From Phycisphaerae bacterium (GTDB lineage Bacteria; Planctomycetota; Phycisphaerae; Sedimentisphaerales; Anaerobacaceae), in NCBI GenBank assembly GCA_028714855.1, contig JAQTLP010000003.1:62001-126000 (forward strand): 64,000 bases of DNA. The letters are read 5' to 3'. Position 1 is the stretch's first letter; each line of letters starts with the position of its first letter. Shown one piece after another: positions 16,387 through 25,233 of this stretch. The position numbers and the translations under genes were made by a program. The notes under the pieces were generated by a model. The model was not told where the DNA came from, did not search any database, and was given only the letters and a program-made list of their open reading frames with translations.

Positions 16387-18756
16387 ATGGCGAAAACGAA
16401 CAACAAAAAAGCATTAGTGATTGTGGAATCGCCTGCGAAGGCGAAGACGATAAATAAATATCTCGGCTCCGGCTTCGAGGTAAAGGCGTCGATGGGGCAC
16501 GTAAGAGACCTGCCTTCGAAGGGTCTAAACGTTGATATAGAGAACAATTTTGAGCCGACCTACGAGATAACACCTAACAGGAAAAAGACAGTAGCATCGT
16601 TAAAGGCAGCGGCAAAAGGGTGCGGAGACCTTTATCTGGCGACCGACCTTGACCGCGAGGGAGAAGCAATCGCCTGGCATCTTGCGCAGGTTCTGAAGTT
16701 GCCTGAGGAGAGGACCTACCGCGTAATTTTCAATGCCATAACACAATCGGCGATAAAACAGGCCTTTGCTGAGCCGGGCAGGATAGATATGGACAAGGTC
16801 ATGGCTCAGCAGACACGGCGAATTCTCGACCGGATAGTCGGCTATCAGATAAGCCCCCTGCTGTGGAAAAAAGTCGCCCGTGGTTTATCGGCGGGACGGG
16901 TGCAATCGGTCGCGGTCAAAATTATCGTCGAAAGAGAGAGGGAAATCCGAGCTTTCAAACCAAAAGAATACTGGCTTATACCGGCGGTTTTTACCACCGA
17001 TTTACAAGGGGACTACCGGCAGGAATGGGCAAATTTTGTAACGCCAAAAACCGAGGACGATAAACCTCCCACGATTGCGGAACAAAACGAATGGTTAATA
17101 AAGCATAATGCTTTTAAAGCAGACCTTATTAAGGTCGGCGATGAGAAATTCACGGCATCGACACAAGCAGAGGCGGAGAAAATATTCAGCGCGTTAAAGG
17201 ACGCGAAGTTCAAGGTAGCCTCCGTAGAGAAGAAGGAATCGGTATCGCATCCGCCAGCTCCATTTATAACTTCGACACTGCAGCAAACGGCTGCGAATCA
17301 ATTAGGTTTTGCAACGAAGAGAACGATGCGGGTGGCACAGCAGTTATACGAAGGAATCGATTTGGGGTCGATGGGGCATCTGGGGCTTATCACATATATG
17401 CGAACAGACAGCACGCATTTGTCAGGTGAAGCTGTACAAGAGGTACGCAATTATATCGACAAGAATATCGGCGATAAGTATCTGCCTGAGAAGGCGAATT
17501 TTTACGCTTCGAAGAAAGGCGCGCAGCAGGCACATGAAGCAATCCGTCCGACGGACGTTGATTTTACACCGTCTGACATAAAGCAGTTTTTAACAGAGGA
17601 ACAATATAAGCTCTATGACATTGTTTGGCGGCGATTCGTAGCGTGCCAGATGGCCTCGGCGAAGTGGGAACAGACAACTCTCGACATTACAGCAGAGACA
17701 TCGGCCGGCCGGTGCGGGTACAGGGCAACGGGCAGGGTCATGATATTCGACGGTTTCAGCAGGATGTGGGGAACGCCGTCGAACCTGCAGCATCTGCCTG
17801 CCCTGAAGCAAAACCAGGATTTGGCTGCGGTGGACATAAAGGCCGAGCAGCATTTCACCAAACCGCCCGCCCGATATACAGAGGCATCGCTGGTAAAGGC
17901 GCTTGAGAAGGAAGGCATCGGCAGGCCAAGCACCTACGCTTCTATTATCAGTACCATCCAAGAACGAGAGTACGTCGAGCAAACAGATAAAAAGTTTTTC
18001 GCGACCGACCTCGGTGAAGTAGTCACCGACAAGCTAAACGAATATTTCCCGAAGATAATGGACATTGCCTTTACGCGTTATATGGAAGAGGAATTGGACA
18101 AAATTGAAGAACAGCACTTAGACTGGCTCGGTGTCCTGAAGGAGTTTTACGGCCCATTCAAGGAGACCCTCAAAACAGCAACAGCGGAGATGAAACATGC
18201 CAAAGCGGAGGTCACGCCCAGCGAATATAAATGCCCCGATTGCGGGAAGGAGCTTGTTTACCGGTTCGGCAAAAACGGCAAATTCCTGAGCTGTTCAAGC
18301 TACCCGGAATGCAAATTCGCGTGCCCGTGCGGCAAAGACGGCAAGATGCTGGAACAAAAGGAAAGCGAACATAAATGCCCGAAGTGCGGCAAGGCGATGA
18401 TAGAAAGGCGAGGCCGGTTCGGCCCATTTTTGGGCTGCAGCGATTACCCGGAGTGCAAAACGACCCTACGGCTGGACAAGGAGGGCAATATCCTTCCGCC
18501 GAAGAAACCGGCTGTGCCGACGGGAATAAAATGCTACAAGTGCAAGGAAGGCGAGCTTGTAGTACGTGAAAGCAAAAAAGGGCCTTTTCTTGGATGTAAC
18601 AGGTTTCCGAGGTGCAGAACCATTGTCAGCATTAAGCAGATGGAGAACCTGCAAAAACTGCAGGCGGAAGGATTGTGGCCGCCGGACACACCAGAAAAGA
18701 CCGACCAAATCCTGGGGCGGAAAAAAACAAAAGTTAAAGTATCAGACAGCGATTAA
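16387..18756 (+). CDS. topA: DNA topoisomerase I
   Basis: This type IA topoisomerase relaxes negative supercoils. The Toprim domain opens with ALVIVESPAKAKTINKYL and has the acidic ATDLDREGEAIAWHL. The active-site Tyr is in GLITYMRTDSTHLS, near residue 337. The C-terminal region (about 615-745) carries Cys4-type zinc ribbons, each with a CP.CG or CYKC start and a C....YPEC or C...FPRC end. The ATG at 16387 is chosen over the TTG at 16381. The length of about 789 residues is normal. Confidence 0.96.
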   Translation: MAKTNNKKALVIVESPAKAKTINKYLGSGFEVKASMGHVRDLPSKGLNVDIENNFEPTYEITPNRKKTVASLKAAAKGCGDLYLATDLDREGEAIAWHLAQVLKLPEERTYRVIFNAITQSAIKQAFAEPGRIDMDKVMAQQTRRILDRIVGYQISPLLWKKVARGLSAGRVQSVAVKIIVEREREIRAFKPKEYWLIPAVFTTDLQGDYRQEWANFVTPKTEDDKPPTIAEQNEWLIKHNAFKADLIKVGDEKFTASTQAEAEKIFSALKDAKFKVASVEKKESVSHPPAPFITSTLQQTAANQLGFATKRTMRVAQQLYEGIDLGSMGHLGLITYMRTDSTHLSGEAVQEVRNYIDKNIGDKYLPEKANFYASKKGAQQAHEAIRPTDVDFTPSDIKQFLTEEQYKLYDIVWRRFVACQMASAKWEQTTLDITAETSAGRCGYRATGRVMIFDGFSRMWGTPSNLQHLPALKQNQDLAAVDIKAEQHFTKPPARYTEASLVKALEKEGIGRPSTYASIISTIQEREYVEQTDKKFFATDLGEVVTDKLNEYFPKIMDIAFTRYMEEELDKIEEQHLDWLGVLKEFYGPFKETLKTATAEMKHAKAEVTPSEYKCPDCGKELVYRFGKNGKFLSCSSYPECKFACPCGKDGKMLEQKESEHKCPKCGKAMIERRGRFGPFLGCSDYPECKTTLRLDKEGNILPPKKPAVPTGIKCYKCKEGELVVRESKKGPFLGCNRFPRCRTIVSIKQMENLQKLQAEGLWPPDTPEKTDQILGRKKTKVKVSDSD

Positions 18757-18784
18757 GAGTAAAAACAGCTTGTGCAAAAATCGG

Positions 18785-18814
18785 TGAACAAAATCAGTTT
18801 TTAGTCAGTATAAT
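18785..18814 (+). promoter_or_regulatory. Possible sigma-70 promoter of groES
   Basis: A perfect TATAAT at 18809-18814 has TGAACA 18 bases upstream (18785-18790, four of six matches to TTGACA). It lies 43 bases before the groES start. No CIRCE heat-shock operator was seen nearby. Confidence 0.4.
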
Positions 18815-18856
18815 TATTGCATTCGAAACGAATTATCCTATAGAATCTACAGCAAG

Positions 18857-19177
18857 ATGGCCAAAAAAGAACAAATAAAAACAGAGACGTTCGAGACGGT
18901 TGAGCCGATAGGCAAGCGCGTGCTGATTCGCAAGGACGAGGACAAGAAAGAAACCAAAGGCGGCATCAAGCTGCCTGACAACATAGAAATCCCGACGATA
19001 ACCGGCCGAATCGTATCAATTTCCGCCGAGGTCGAAAACTCGCCGGACATACCGCTGCGCCAATATGACAAGGTGCTGTTCAATCCCAAAGGCGCCATAC
19101 CAGTCGACTTTGAAGGCGATAACCGGCTGTTCGTGGTCGAGGTCGAAAACGTCGTGGCAGTGTTCAGGAAATCGTAA
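18857..19177 (+). CDS. groES: GroES-family co-chaperonin (Cpn10)
   Basis: This 106-residue protein has the Cpn10 fold signature: PIGKRVLIRKDEDKKETKGG with the mobile loop and KGGIKLPDN, then a C-terminal FVVEVENVVAVF strand. It is somewhat divergent and carries an N-terminal Lys/Glu extension of about 15 residues. No groEL follows. A convergent gene comes next, so this copy stands alone. Confidence 0.85.
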   Translation: MAKKEQIKTETFETVEPIGKRVLIRKDEDKKETKGGIKLPDNIEIPTITGRIVSISAEVENSPDIPLRQYDKVLFNPKGAIPVDFEGDNRLFVVEVENVVAVFRKS

Positions 19178-19206
19178 CCAGTACAGCAGAACAATATAAA
19201 AAAAAT

Positions 19207-19242
19207 AAAGCCGGAAGGGGATTTTTGCCTTCCGGCTTTTTT
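19207..19242. terminator. Bidirectional intrinsic terminator between groES and the cyclophilin fusion gene
   Basis: AAAGCCGGAAGG (19207-19218) pairs with CCTTCCGGCTTT (19228-19239) around a nine-base loop, followed by a T-run. The A-rich left flank gives a T-rich tail on the other strand. It sits 30 bases after groES and downstream of the convergent gene ending at 19317, so it can serve both. Confidence 0.9.
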
Positions 19243-19316
19243 CTTCTTCAGCGTTGTTTTGTCAACCGCTAAAGAAGGGGGGGATAAATTCAATAGTTGC
19301 TTTTTTACAAAGTTGG

Positions 19317-21206
19317 TCAGTGCAAAAGCCAGTTATCCGTAAGGATAGCCAAGTCATACAATGTTACAATGCAATCTCCGTCGAGGTCAGCATCAGGACA
19401 CAATTTAAGTATATAAGCCGAGCCTGAGTTGCTGCCGTTGTCATCATTACCATACGCTCCGATAATGGTCTGCCGGCCCATTCCGAGTGCAACGGAGAAG
19501 CCAAAATAATCGCCGGCATTGGCATCAGAAGCGGTCAGCTTTGCCGACTGGACCCAATTGTCCGGATTAATTTCGTTAGGTTCAAATATATAAGCGGAGC
19601 CGGTGTTGCTGCCGCTGTCATCGTTGCCGTAGGAGCCAACGAGAGCGTGACCGTCGCCAATAGCAACCGAACAGCCAAAATAATCGTTGGCTGCGGCATC
19701 GGAGGCAGTCAGCTTTGTCTTCTGGTCCCAGTTATTGGGGTCGAGTGCGTTAGGTGCAAATATATATGCTGCACCAGTATCTTCGCCCTTTTCATCATTC
19801 AAACGGGCTCCAACAATCGCATAATACCCATCGGTAGAAACAGAAGTGCCAAACTTGTCTGATTGATAACCATCATCAGCGGTCAGCTTTGCCTGCTGTG
19901 TCCAGGCAGAATTTTTATATCTGAATATATAGGCCGAGCCCTTGAAGAGGTCATCTCCAATCGCTCCTACGATGATATATTCTCCATTGATGGCAACAGA
20001 ATAGCCGAACCTATCCTGATTTACGGCATCGGCTGCTTCCAGCCTGGCCTGCTGGCCCCACTGGTCTGTGCCATCCTGGTTACGATAGAACACGTAAGCA
20101 GAGCCGGTATTTACTCCTGCTGCATCATTGAGCCAGGCCCCGACGACGGCACAATCTCCGCTGATAGCAACGGACTGGCCGAACCGGTCGTCGATATCGT
20201 CATCGTATGGCAATAGTTTCGCATAGACCGTCCAGTTACCACCGTTATTTTTAAAGAGATACGCAGCACCCATGTAGTCATCATCACCCACAGCGCCGAC
20301 AATTGCGTAATTGGCACTGATAGAAACAGAGATGCCGAAGTAATCACCGACTTCGCCGCCATCAAAGGCGGTGAGTTTGGTCTTCTGGGTCCAGATACCA
20401 TCATTCCGTTCGAAAATATATGCAGCGCCTATGTTGCCGCCATCCCCCGGTGCGCCGATGATGGCATGGTTTGCATCGACAGCGACAGAGTAACCAAACC
20501 AGTCGTTTGCATTGCCATCGGTAATTTTGAACGGGTCGGAGCAGCCGCTATCCAGCCACTGGTTGGCAAAGATGCCGTAGTCTCTAAAATCCACATCAGA
20601 ATCTTTGTCGAAATCGCCAAGGATTTTAGCATTATATATAATAACCGGCCCAGGCGGACGCGGGACATTATTCATGGTTCCACCGGCAGGCACTGCTACG
20701 CCGTTCTCGGTGGGCAAATGACCGATTCTATCCACGATATTCATATCGCTTATGACCCGGCCAAAGACACAGTATCCCACATCAGTGATATCGTTATAAT
20801 CCAGGAAATTGTTGTCCACAACGTTTATATAAAATTGTGAAGTAGCAGAATTTGGGTCATCAGTTCTTGCCATTGCGATGGTTCCGCGGAGATTGCTCAG
20901 ACCATTATTACTTTCATTGATTATAGGGTCTAAGACAGCCGGTCTGTTCAAGCTCGTATCAAAACCGCCGCCCTGTATCATAAAGTTATCTATAACGCGG
21001 TGAAAAATCAGGCCGTCATAGAAGCCCGATTTTACATACGTCAGGAAGTTTTCCACTGTCACCGGTGCGTCGGCATCATAAAGTTCGATTACGACATTGC
21101 CAAAGTTGGTTTCCAATTCAACAACCGGTCCTTCGCCATAGACGGGCACGACCAAAACCAACCACATAAAAACCAAAACCAGCTTTTTCATTCTAATATT
21201 ATTCAT
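19317..21206 (-). CDS. Secreted cyclophilin-type peptidyl-prolyl isomerase fused to dockerin-like segments and seven FG-GAP repeats
   Basis: The protein has 629 residues. After a signal peptide, residues about 25-190 form a cyclophilin domain (FYDGLIFHRVIDNFMIQGGG, then the ATSQFYINVVDN segment). A first dockerin-like half follows (DFDKDSDVDFRDYGIFANQW), then seven repeats of the form DxFGxSVxI....VGA...GSAYIF. A final dockerin-like half (DADLDGDCIVTLYDLAILTD) closes the protein. The cyclophilin part would catalyse proline isomerisation outside the cell, the repeats are likely a Ca-binding propeller, and the dockerin-like halves probably bind Ca (inference). The start at 21206 has GAGGAAGG upstream. 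The fusion is unusual for a folding catalyst. Confidence 0.85.
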   Translation of the reverse strand: MNNIRMKKLVLVFMWLVLVVPVYGEGPVVELETNFGNVVIELYDADAPVTVENFLTYVKSGFYDGLIFHRVIDNFMIQGGGFDTSLNRPAVLDPIINESNNGLSNLRGTIAMARTDDPNSATSQFYINVVDNNFLDYNDITDVGYCVFGRVISDMNIVDRIGHLPTENGVAVPAGGTMNNVPRPPGPVIIYNAKILGDFDKDSDVDFRDYGIFANQWLDSGCSDPFKITDGNANDWFGYSVAVDANHAIIGAPGDGGNIGAAYIFERNDGIWTQKTKLTAFDGGEVGDYFGISVSISANYAIVGAVGDDDYMGAAYLFKNNGGNWTVYAKLLPYDDDIDDRFGQSVAISGDCAVVGAWLNDAAGVNTGSAYVFYRNQDGTDQWGQQARLEAADAVNQDRFGYSVAINGEYIIVGAIGDDLFKGSAYIFRYKNSAWTQQAKLTADDGYQSDKFGTSVSTDGYYAIVGARLNDEKGEDTGAAYIFAPNALDPNNWDQKTKLTASDAAANDYFGCSVAIGDGHALVGSYGNDDSGSNTGSAYIFEPNEINPDNWVQSAKLTASDANAGDYFGFSVALGMGRQTIIGAYGNDDNGSNSGSAYILKLCPDADLDGDCIVTLYDLAILTDNWLLH

Positions 21207-21231
21207 TCTACCTTCCTCGCAATAGATAATA

Positions 21232-21837
21232 TCAGTTCTTTGCTCTTTGTCTGACTAACAGGAGACTACCCAACCCCAACAACATCGCTGTTGCCGGCTC
21301 CGGTGTCGGGACCGGAAAATCATCCGGCGGCGGTGGCGGCGGCGGTGGAGGCGGCGGCGGTGGAGGCGGCGGTGGAGGCGGTATATTCGAACCACCACCT
21401 GAATAAACTGTATTCCTATAATCGGCGGCGCTTGGATACATGCCGCCGATGTTGCCAAGCGTCAGCGTTTCATCAATCGAAAACTCAAAGTCAGTCCGTG
21501 CAAAGACCGCAACAACGATTTTGGGTGCATCCATATATATAAGGGTGCTGATCTCAGTCGGGTCACTGACATCGCCTATCCAGTAAACGAAGTAATACCC
21601 CGGTTTCGGAACAGCGGTCAAAAGAACCTCTGAATCGAGGTCAACGCGATGAACTCCCACATCCGGAGTTACTGCGCCAGCACGAACATCCGGCTGCTGC
21701 ATCAAAAGTACAGTACCCTCAGTCCCTGTCGAAGCAATGTCCTGACAATAAGCCTGTCCAAACAAACCACACAAGAGACATACAAGGGCCACCAATACGC
21801 CCTGCCGTCCAATAAATATAAAATGATTTCTCATCAT
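21232..21837 (-). CDS. PEP-CTERM protein with a 19-proline linker
   Basis: This secreted 201-residue protein has a signal peptide and an InlB B-repeat-like domain, judged from the pattern LTAVPKPGYYFVYWIGDVSD. A run of 19 consecutive prolines follows, then DDFPVPTPEPATAMLLGLGS and a basic end. The proline run probably acts as a rigid spacer between the domain and the sorting tail. The start is either of two adjacent ATGs after GGGGGGATGA. Confidence 0.82.
   Translation of the reverse strand: MMRNHFIFIGRQGVLVALVCLLCGLFGQAYCQDIASTGTEGTVLLMQQPDVRAGAVTPDVGVHRVDLDSEVLLTAVPKPGYYFVYWIGDVSDPTEISTLIYMDAPKIVVAVFARTDFEFSIDETLTLGNIGGMYPSAADYRNTVYSGGGSNIPPPPPPPPPPPPPPPPPPPDDFPVPTPEPATAMLLGLGSLLLVRQRAKN
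21325..21381 (-). repeat. Proline-codon microsatellite inside the PEP-CTERM gene
   Basis: Nineteen successive CCN codons (CCG, CCT and CCA mixed) form a GC-rich, replication-slippage-prone tract. Codons are mixed rather than identical, so the tract has been kept at the protein level or is old. Its length may vary among strains (inference). Confidence 0.85.
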
Positions 21838-21865
21838 TCATCCCCCCTACGCTTTCGTTATGAAT

Positions 21866-22516
21866 TTAATTGTTCGAATGAACCCTGTACGATTTTTTTC
21901 GTTTTGCAAAAAGTATTGTGCTGCCGAGACCAAGCAGAGCTAATGTGCAGGGTTCCGGGTTCGGAAACGGAACATCGTCGTTGACAGGCTCCATCGAATA
22001 GTTACCTGCGACCCAGTTGTGAGCGCTGCTGAATATCAAGAACCAAGAATCCTCACCGGCGACTAAAAGACCGCCATCGAATTCCCACCATGCCTGGTCC
22101 CCGGTATTATTAAGACCGGAGTCGGTTGGCTCTATAAAATCGAGTCCGAAGAGATAGTCAGCCTCCTGAGGATCCTGCGCACCCTGACCGTCGACAGTCA
22201 TCACATGGTAGTCATCAGCCCACATCTTAAAATACTCGATTGGGACGCTGCCGACATCGTTGAAAATCTGATAAGCATAAATGTATCGGCCTGCCCCCGG
22301 TACTGCAAAGCCGGTAGGGCCTGACCATTCGTTTCCATACGGCCCCGCTGTGTCATAAACGGCAAATTCTACACGTCCGTTTATTCCGCTGGAATAGCTG
22401 AAATATGAGGTGCCCTGATAGTGTGAGCTGTACGGAAGGTACGTCAACGCTGCATCTGCATTCTGCACAAGTAATGCCGCAACAAACAACAAACTTAGTA
22501 TCTTGATTCTTTTCAT
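21866..22516 (-). CDS. PEP-CTERM sorting-domain protein
   Basis: This 216-residue secreted protein begins with a signal peptide (MKRIKILSLLFVAALLVQNA). The tail PEPCTLALLGLGSTILFAKR is slightly atypical, with Cys where Ala is usual. The ATG at 22516 is preferred because AAGGAG lies eight bases upstream; the ATG at 22522 is only two bases from that site. The body is rich in Tyr, Trp and Gly. No catalytic motif was recognised. Confidence 0.8.
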   Translation of the reverse strand: MKRIKILSLLFVAALLVQNADAALTYLPYSSHYQGTSYFSYSSGINGRVEFAVYDTAGPYGNEWSGPTGFAVPGAGRYIYAYQIFNDVGSVPIEYFKMWADDYHVMTVDGQGAQDPQEADYLFGLDFIEPTDSGLNNTGDQAWWEFDGGLLVAGEDSWFLIFSSAHNWVAGNYSMEPVNDDVPFPNPEPCTLALLGLGSTILFAKRKKSYRVHSNN

Positions 22517-22651
22517 CTCCATAGCTCCTTTATTTCCTCGCACAAAAATGTTTTATTACCCATGCTTAATTTACCCATTTCCCCGATTTTGCCCATTTTA
22601 ACTTCGAATAAAAAACGGTATTCCCTGCTTCCACAGCTTCTCCAAAACTGG

Positions 22652-23290
22652 TTAAGCAGACTTCTTTTTTCGTGTAAAAACCCAGATACCCGCCGTGCCA
22701 AGCAATATGATTGTTGCCGGATCTGGGGCTTCTGCTGACGATGTAAACGACGCCGTTGCCGTGTAACCATTGGTCCAACTCCCGTTCAACGGCGATAGGT
22801 TACTGAAGCTGAACGCAAAAGTTTCGTTCGTCAAGGAACCAGTAATTTCCGAACCGGTGATGGTCACACCATCTATGAAAAACATATCCATCGCCCCAAA
22901 ACTGAATGGCGTCACGTGCCCCAAACCAAAAACGATCCGGAGTAACGGGGCCGTGCTTGTACTTTGACCGTTTGCGAAGAACTTAATCGTTCCGCCTTCC
23001 GCCGTGTCACCGCCGTTGATACCGCCAAAGTAGTTAACGTCGGTCATCGTGAAGAAAGCATTGGTGTAAATATTCCCGGAATAGGGAATCTGCAGAGTCA
23101 GCCCTGTTTTACTGTCATCCCAGCCGCCGGTAATGAGGTCATTAACCAAATCGACCGTGAACAACGGCGTATTCTTGTTAACCGCAGGGTCGGCGAAGGT
23201 AGCAATTGTCACAACGACTGCCTGTGCTGAACCGCACAACAGCAGGACAATAAACGCAACCAGCAAATTTTTAAAAGTTTCCTTTAACAT
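22652..23290 (-). CDS. PEP-CTERM-like protein, paralogue of the 36075 gene
   Basis: This 212-residue protein has a signal peptide and a domain opening TIATFADPAVNKNTPLFTVD, then GGWDDSKTGLTLQIPYS. That opening closely parallels the protein at 36075-36776. The tail reads APDPATIILLGTAGIWVF and then TRKKKS, so the usual Glu of PEP is Asp and recognition by an exosortase is less certain. The start at 23290 is chosen because AAGGA is nine bases upstream, whereas the ATG at 23299 abuts it. Confidence 0.78.
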   Translation of the reverse strand: MLKETFKNLLVAFIVLLLCGSAQAVVVTIATFADPAVNKNTPLFTVDLVNDLITGGWDDSKTGLTLQIPYSGNIYTNAFFTMTDVNYFGGINGGDTAEGGTIKFFANGQSTSTAPLLRIVFGLGHVTPFSFGAMDMFFIDGVTITGSEITGSLTNETFAFSFSNLSPLNGSWTNGYTATASFTSSAEAPDPATIILLGTAGIWVFTRKKKSA

Positions 23291-23693
23291 ATTTACCATT
23301 CCTTATCTTTTGTCAGGACCTGAAATGCGAAGCAGATATTGCCCCGTACTTCAAAACATTCGATTGCGTCACGCTTTGCATCTGCTGCATAAACTGCAAC
23401 TAAATACTACAAAACTAAACGCTTACATCTGTGAGTTTTCCCTGCCCCCGTTTAAAGGTGTGTATCCTTACACAATACAAAAGTTGGTACAAAATAATAC
23501 GTTAATACTTTTACTCGTGAGTTCTCTCGCCACCCCCTAAGCTGGCATTGATTGATGTTATTTAACCAGATTAGCAACCAAAAGTCAAGGGTTTTTTTGG
23601 GAAATTTTTGACGACGGGTGATAAGCCGTCGCTGATCGGCTTGAAATGCCGCTTAAAAGGGGCAAAAAGGGTGATTTTGGGACGGTATAGAAC
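23291..23693. other. Intergenic region without a recognised gene
   Basis: About 400 bases separate the aminotransferase terminator from the 23290 gene, both on the minus strand. Only short, low-complexity frames are present. The segment should hold the promoter and leader of the 22652-23290 gene, but no sigma-70 or sigma-54 match stood out. Confidence 0.4.
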
Positions 23694-23722
23694 AAAAAAA
23701 ATTCTGCTCCTCCTGCAGAAAT
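23694..23722 (-). terminator. Intrinsic terminator of the aminotransferase gene
   Basis: On the minus strand TTCTGC pairs with GCAGAA around a seven-base loop and is followed directly by eight T. It lies about 70 bases past the aminotransferase stop. Confidence 0.6.
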
Positions 23723-23788
23723 TTACCTTCGCGCCTATATGTCACTTGCTTCCGGCTGTAATTATACACCTTGCGGGAGACTTACCGC

Positions 23789-25009
23789 TTAGCTTTCACT
23801 GCCTGCTTTTCCTACAGGTTTTTCTCGGACGAATCTACTGATATTGCGAACCGCCTGGCGGAGGCGCTGCTCGTTTTCGACAAGAGCTATTCGCATATAA
23901 TTTTCGCCGTTTTCTCCGAAAGCCCTGCCTGGTGCGATTACAACCTCAGCATGCTCCATAAGGTCCATTGCATAATCGATGCTGCCCCTGCCTTTTAAAT
24001 GTTCCTGCGGCACTTTTGCCCAAACAAACATCGAAGCCCGCGGTTTTTCGACTTCCCAGCCGATCCTGCTTAACCCATCACAGACGACGTCCCGCCGGGA
24101 CTGATACTTCTGATTTTGAGCGATAATATCGTTGGTGCATTCCCGCAGTGCGATGATTCCGGCAATCTGGATGGCCTGAAATATGCCATAATCATAGTAG
24201 CCTTTTATCGTCGCAAGGTAGTTAATCATATCTTTATTCCCTGCAACGAAGCCGATTCGAAAGCCAGCCATATTATAGGGCTTACTCAGTGTAATAAACT
24301 CGACTCCAACATCTTTTGCCCCTTTGACAGAAAGAAAACTCGGCGCTTTATAGCCATCGAAACAGGTTTCACCGTAGGCAAAATCGTGAATGATGGCTAT
24401 TCCGAACCGTTTTGCCAAATCGACAACCGGCTCGAAAAAGCCCTCGTCAACGGTCATTGCAGTAGGGTTGTGAGGGTAATTGAGAATCAGCAGCTTCGGC
24501 CTCGGATACAGGCGCTCAAGAACATCGGCAATATTCTTAAGAAACTTTTCGTCATTGCCCAGAGGAACAGATACGACGTTTGCTCCTGCCAAAGCCACAG
24601 CGTAATTGTGTATTGGGAAAGCCGGGTCAGGAACAATAGCTGTGTCGCCGGGCCCGAGCATCGCCAAGCACATATGACTGAAACCTTCTTTTGAGCCGAT
24701 GCAAGCCAGCACTTCCGTCTCTGGGTCAAGCTCCACATTCCAGAGCCGGGCGTACTTTTTGGCAACCTCGCCGCGCAGGTTTTTAATGCCTTTCGAAGCG
24801 CTGTATCGGTGGTTGCGTGGGTCGCGGGCCGCTTCGCATAATTTGTCAATGACGATCTGCGGCGCAGGGTCGGTTGGATTACCCATTCCAAGGTCGATAA
24901 TGTCCGCACCCTGCTGGCGTTTGGCCAATTTCAAGGCGTTTAACCGCCCAAAAAGGTATAGCGGCAAACGTGTTATTCTCTGTGCCGGGGTAATCTTAAA
25001 TTCTGTCAT
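23789..25009 (-). CDS. alaC: Class I PLP-dependent aminotransferase, AlaC-like
   Basis: This fold-type I aminotransferase of 406 residues has IIDLGMGNPTDPAP near the N terminus, YPHNPTAMTV, HDFAYGETCFDGYKAPSFLS, and the PLP Lys in LSKPYNMAGFRIGFVAGN. The overall pattern is that of AlaC, the glutamate-pyruvate aminotransferase, and related LL-diaminopimelate aminotransferases. Substrate specificity cannot be settled by eye. The ATG at 25009 follows AGGTGA and is preferred to the GTG at 25018. Confidence 0.85.
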   Translation of the reverse strand: MTEFKITPAQRITRLPLYLFGRLNALKLAKRQQGADIIDLGMGNPTDPAPQIVIDKLCEAARDPRNHRYSASKGIKNLRGEVAKKYARLWNVELDPETEVLACIGSKEGFSHMCLAMLGPGDTAIVPDPAFPIHNYAVALAGANVVSVPLGNDEKFLKNIADVLERLYPRPKLLILNYPHNPTAMTVDEGFFEPVVDLAKRFGIAIIHDFAYGETCFDGYKAPSFLSVKGAKDVGVEFITLSKPYNMAGFRIGFVAGNKDMINYLATIKGYYDYGIFQAIQIAGIIALRECTNDIIAQNQKYQSRRDVVCDGLSRIGWEVEKPRASMFVWAKVPQEHLKGRGSIDYAMDLMEHAEVVIAPGRAFGENGENYMRIALVENEQRLRQAVRNISRFVREKPVGKAGSES

Positions 25010-25233
25010 AATCTTCACCTGCTAAATCAACAAGCGCATTCTTAATACAATCGGATAGTCTACACGAAAATAATGAATTTTCAAATCATATTTGTTCAGT
25101 TCAGCCGACAGAAGGAAACTAAAAGCAACGGCAGACGGTCGGGAGGAACGAATAGTCAAATAAAAACCAAAAAACAGGATTGAAAACAGCAGCCAGCATC
25201 TAAGCAACGGTAAACGAGCTTGCGGCGTGCCCG

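Noticed and set aside
18757-18856. CIRCE heat-shock operator before groES
   Set aside because: No TTAGCACTC inverted repeat is present in the interval.
19300-21206. Repeat-rich gene considered as a CRISPR or tandem DNA array
   Set aside because: The periodicity is at protein level (FG-GAP repeats of about 55-65 residues) with diverged DNA.
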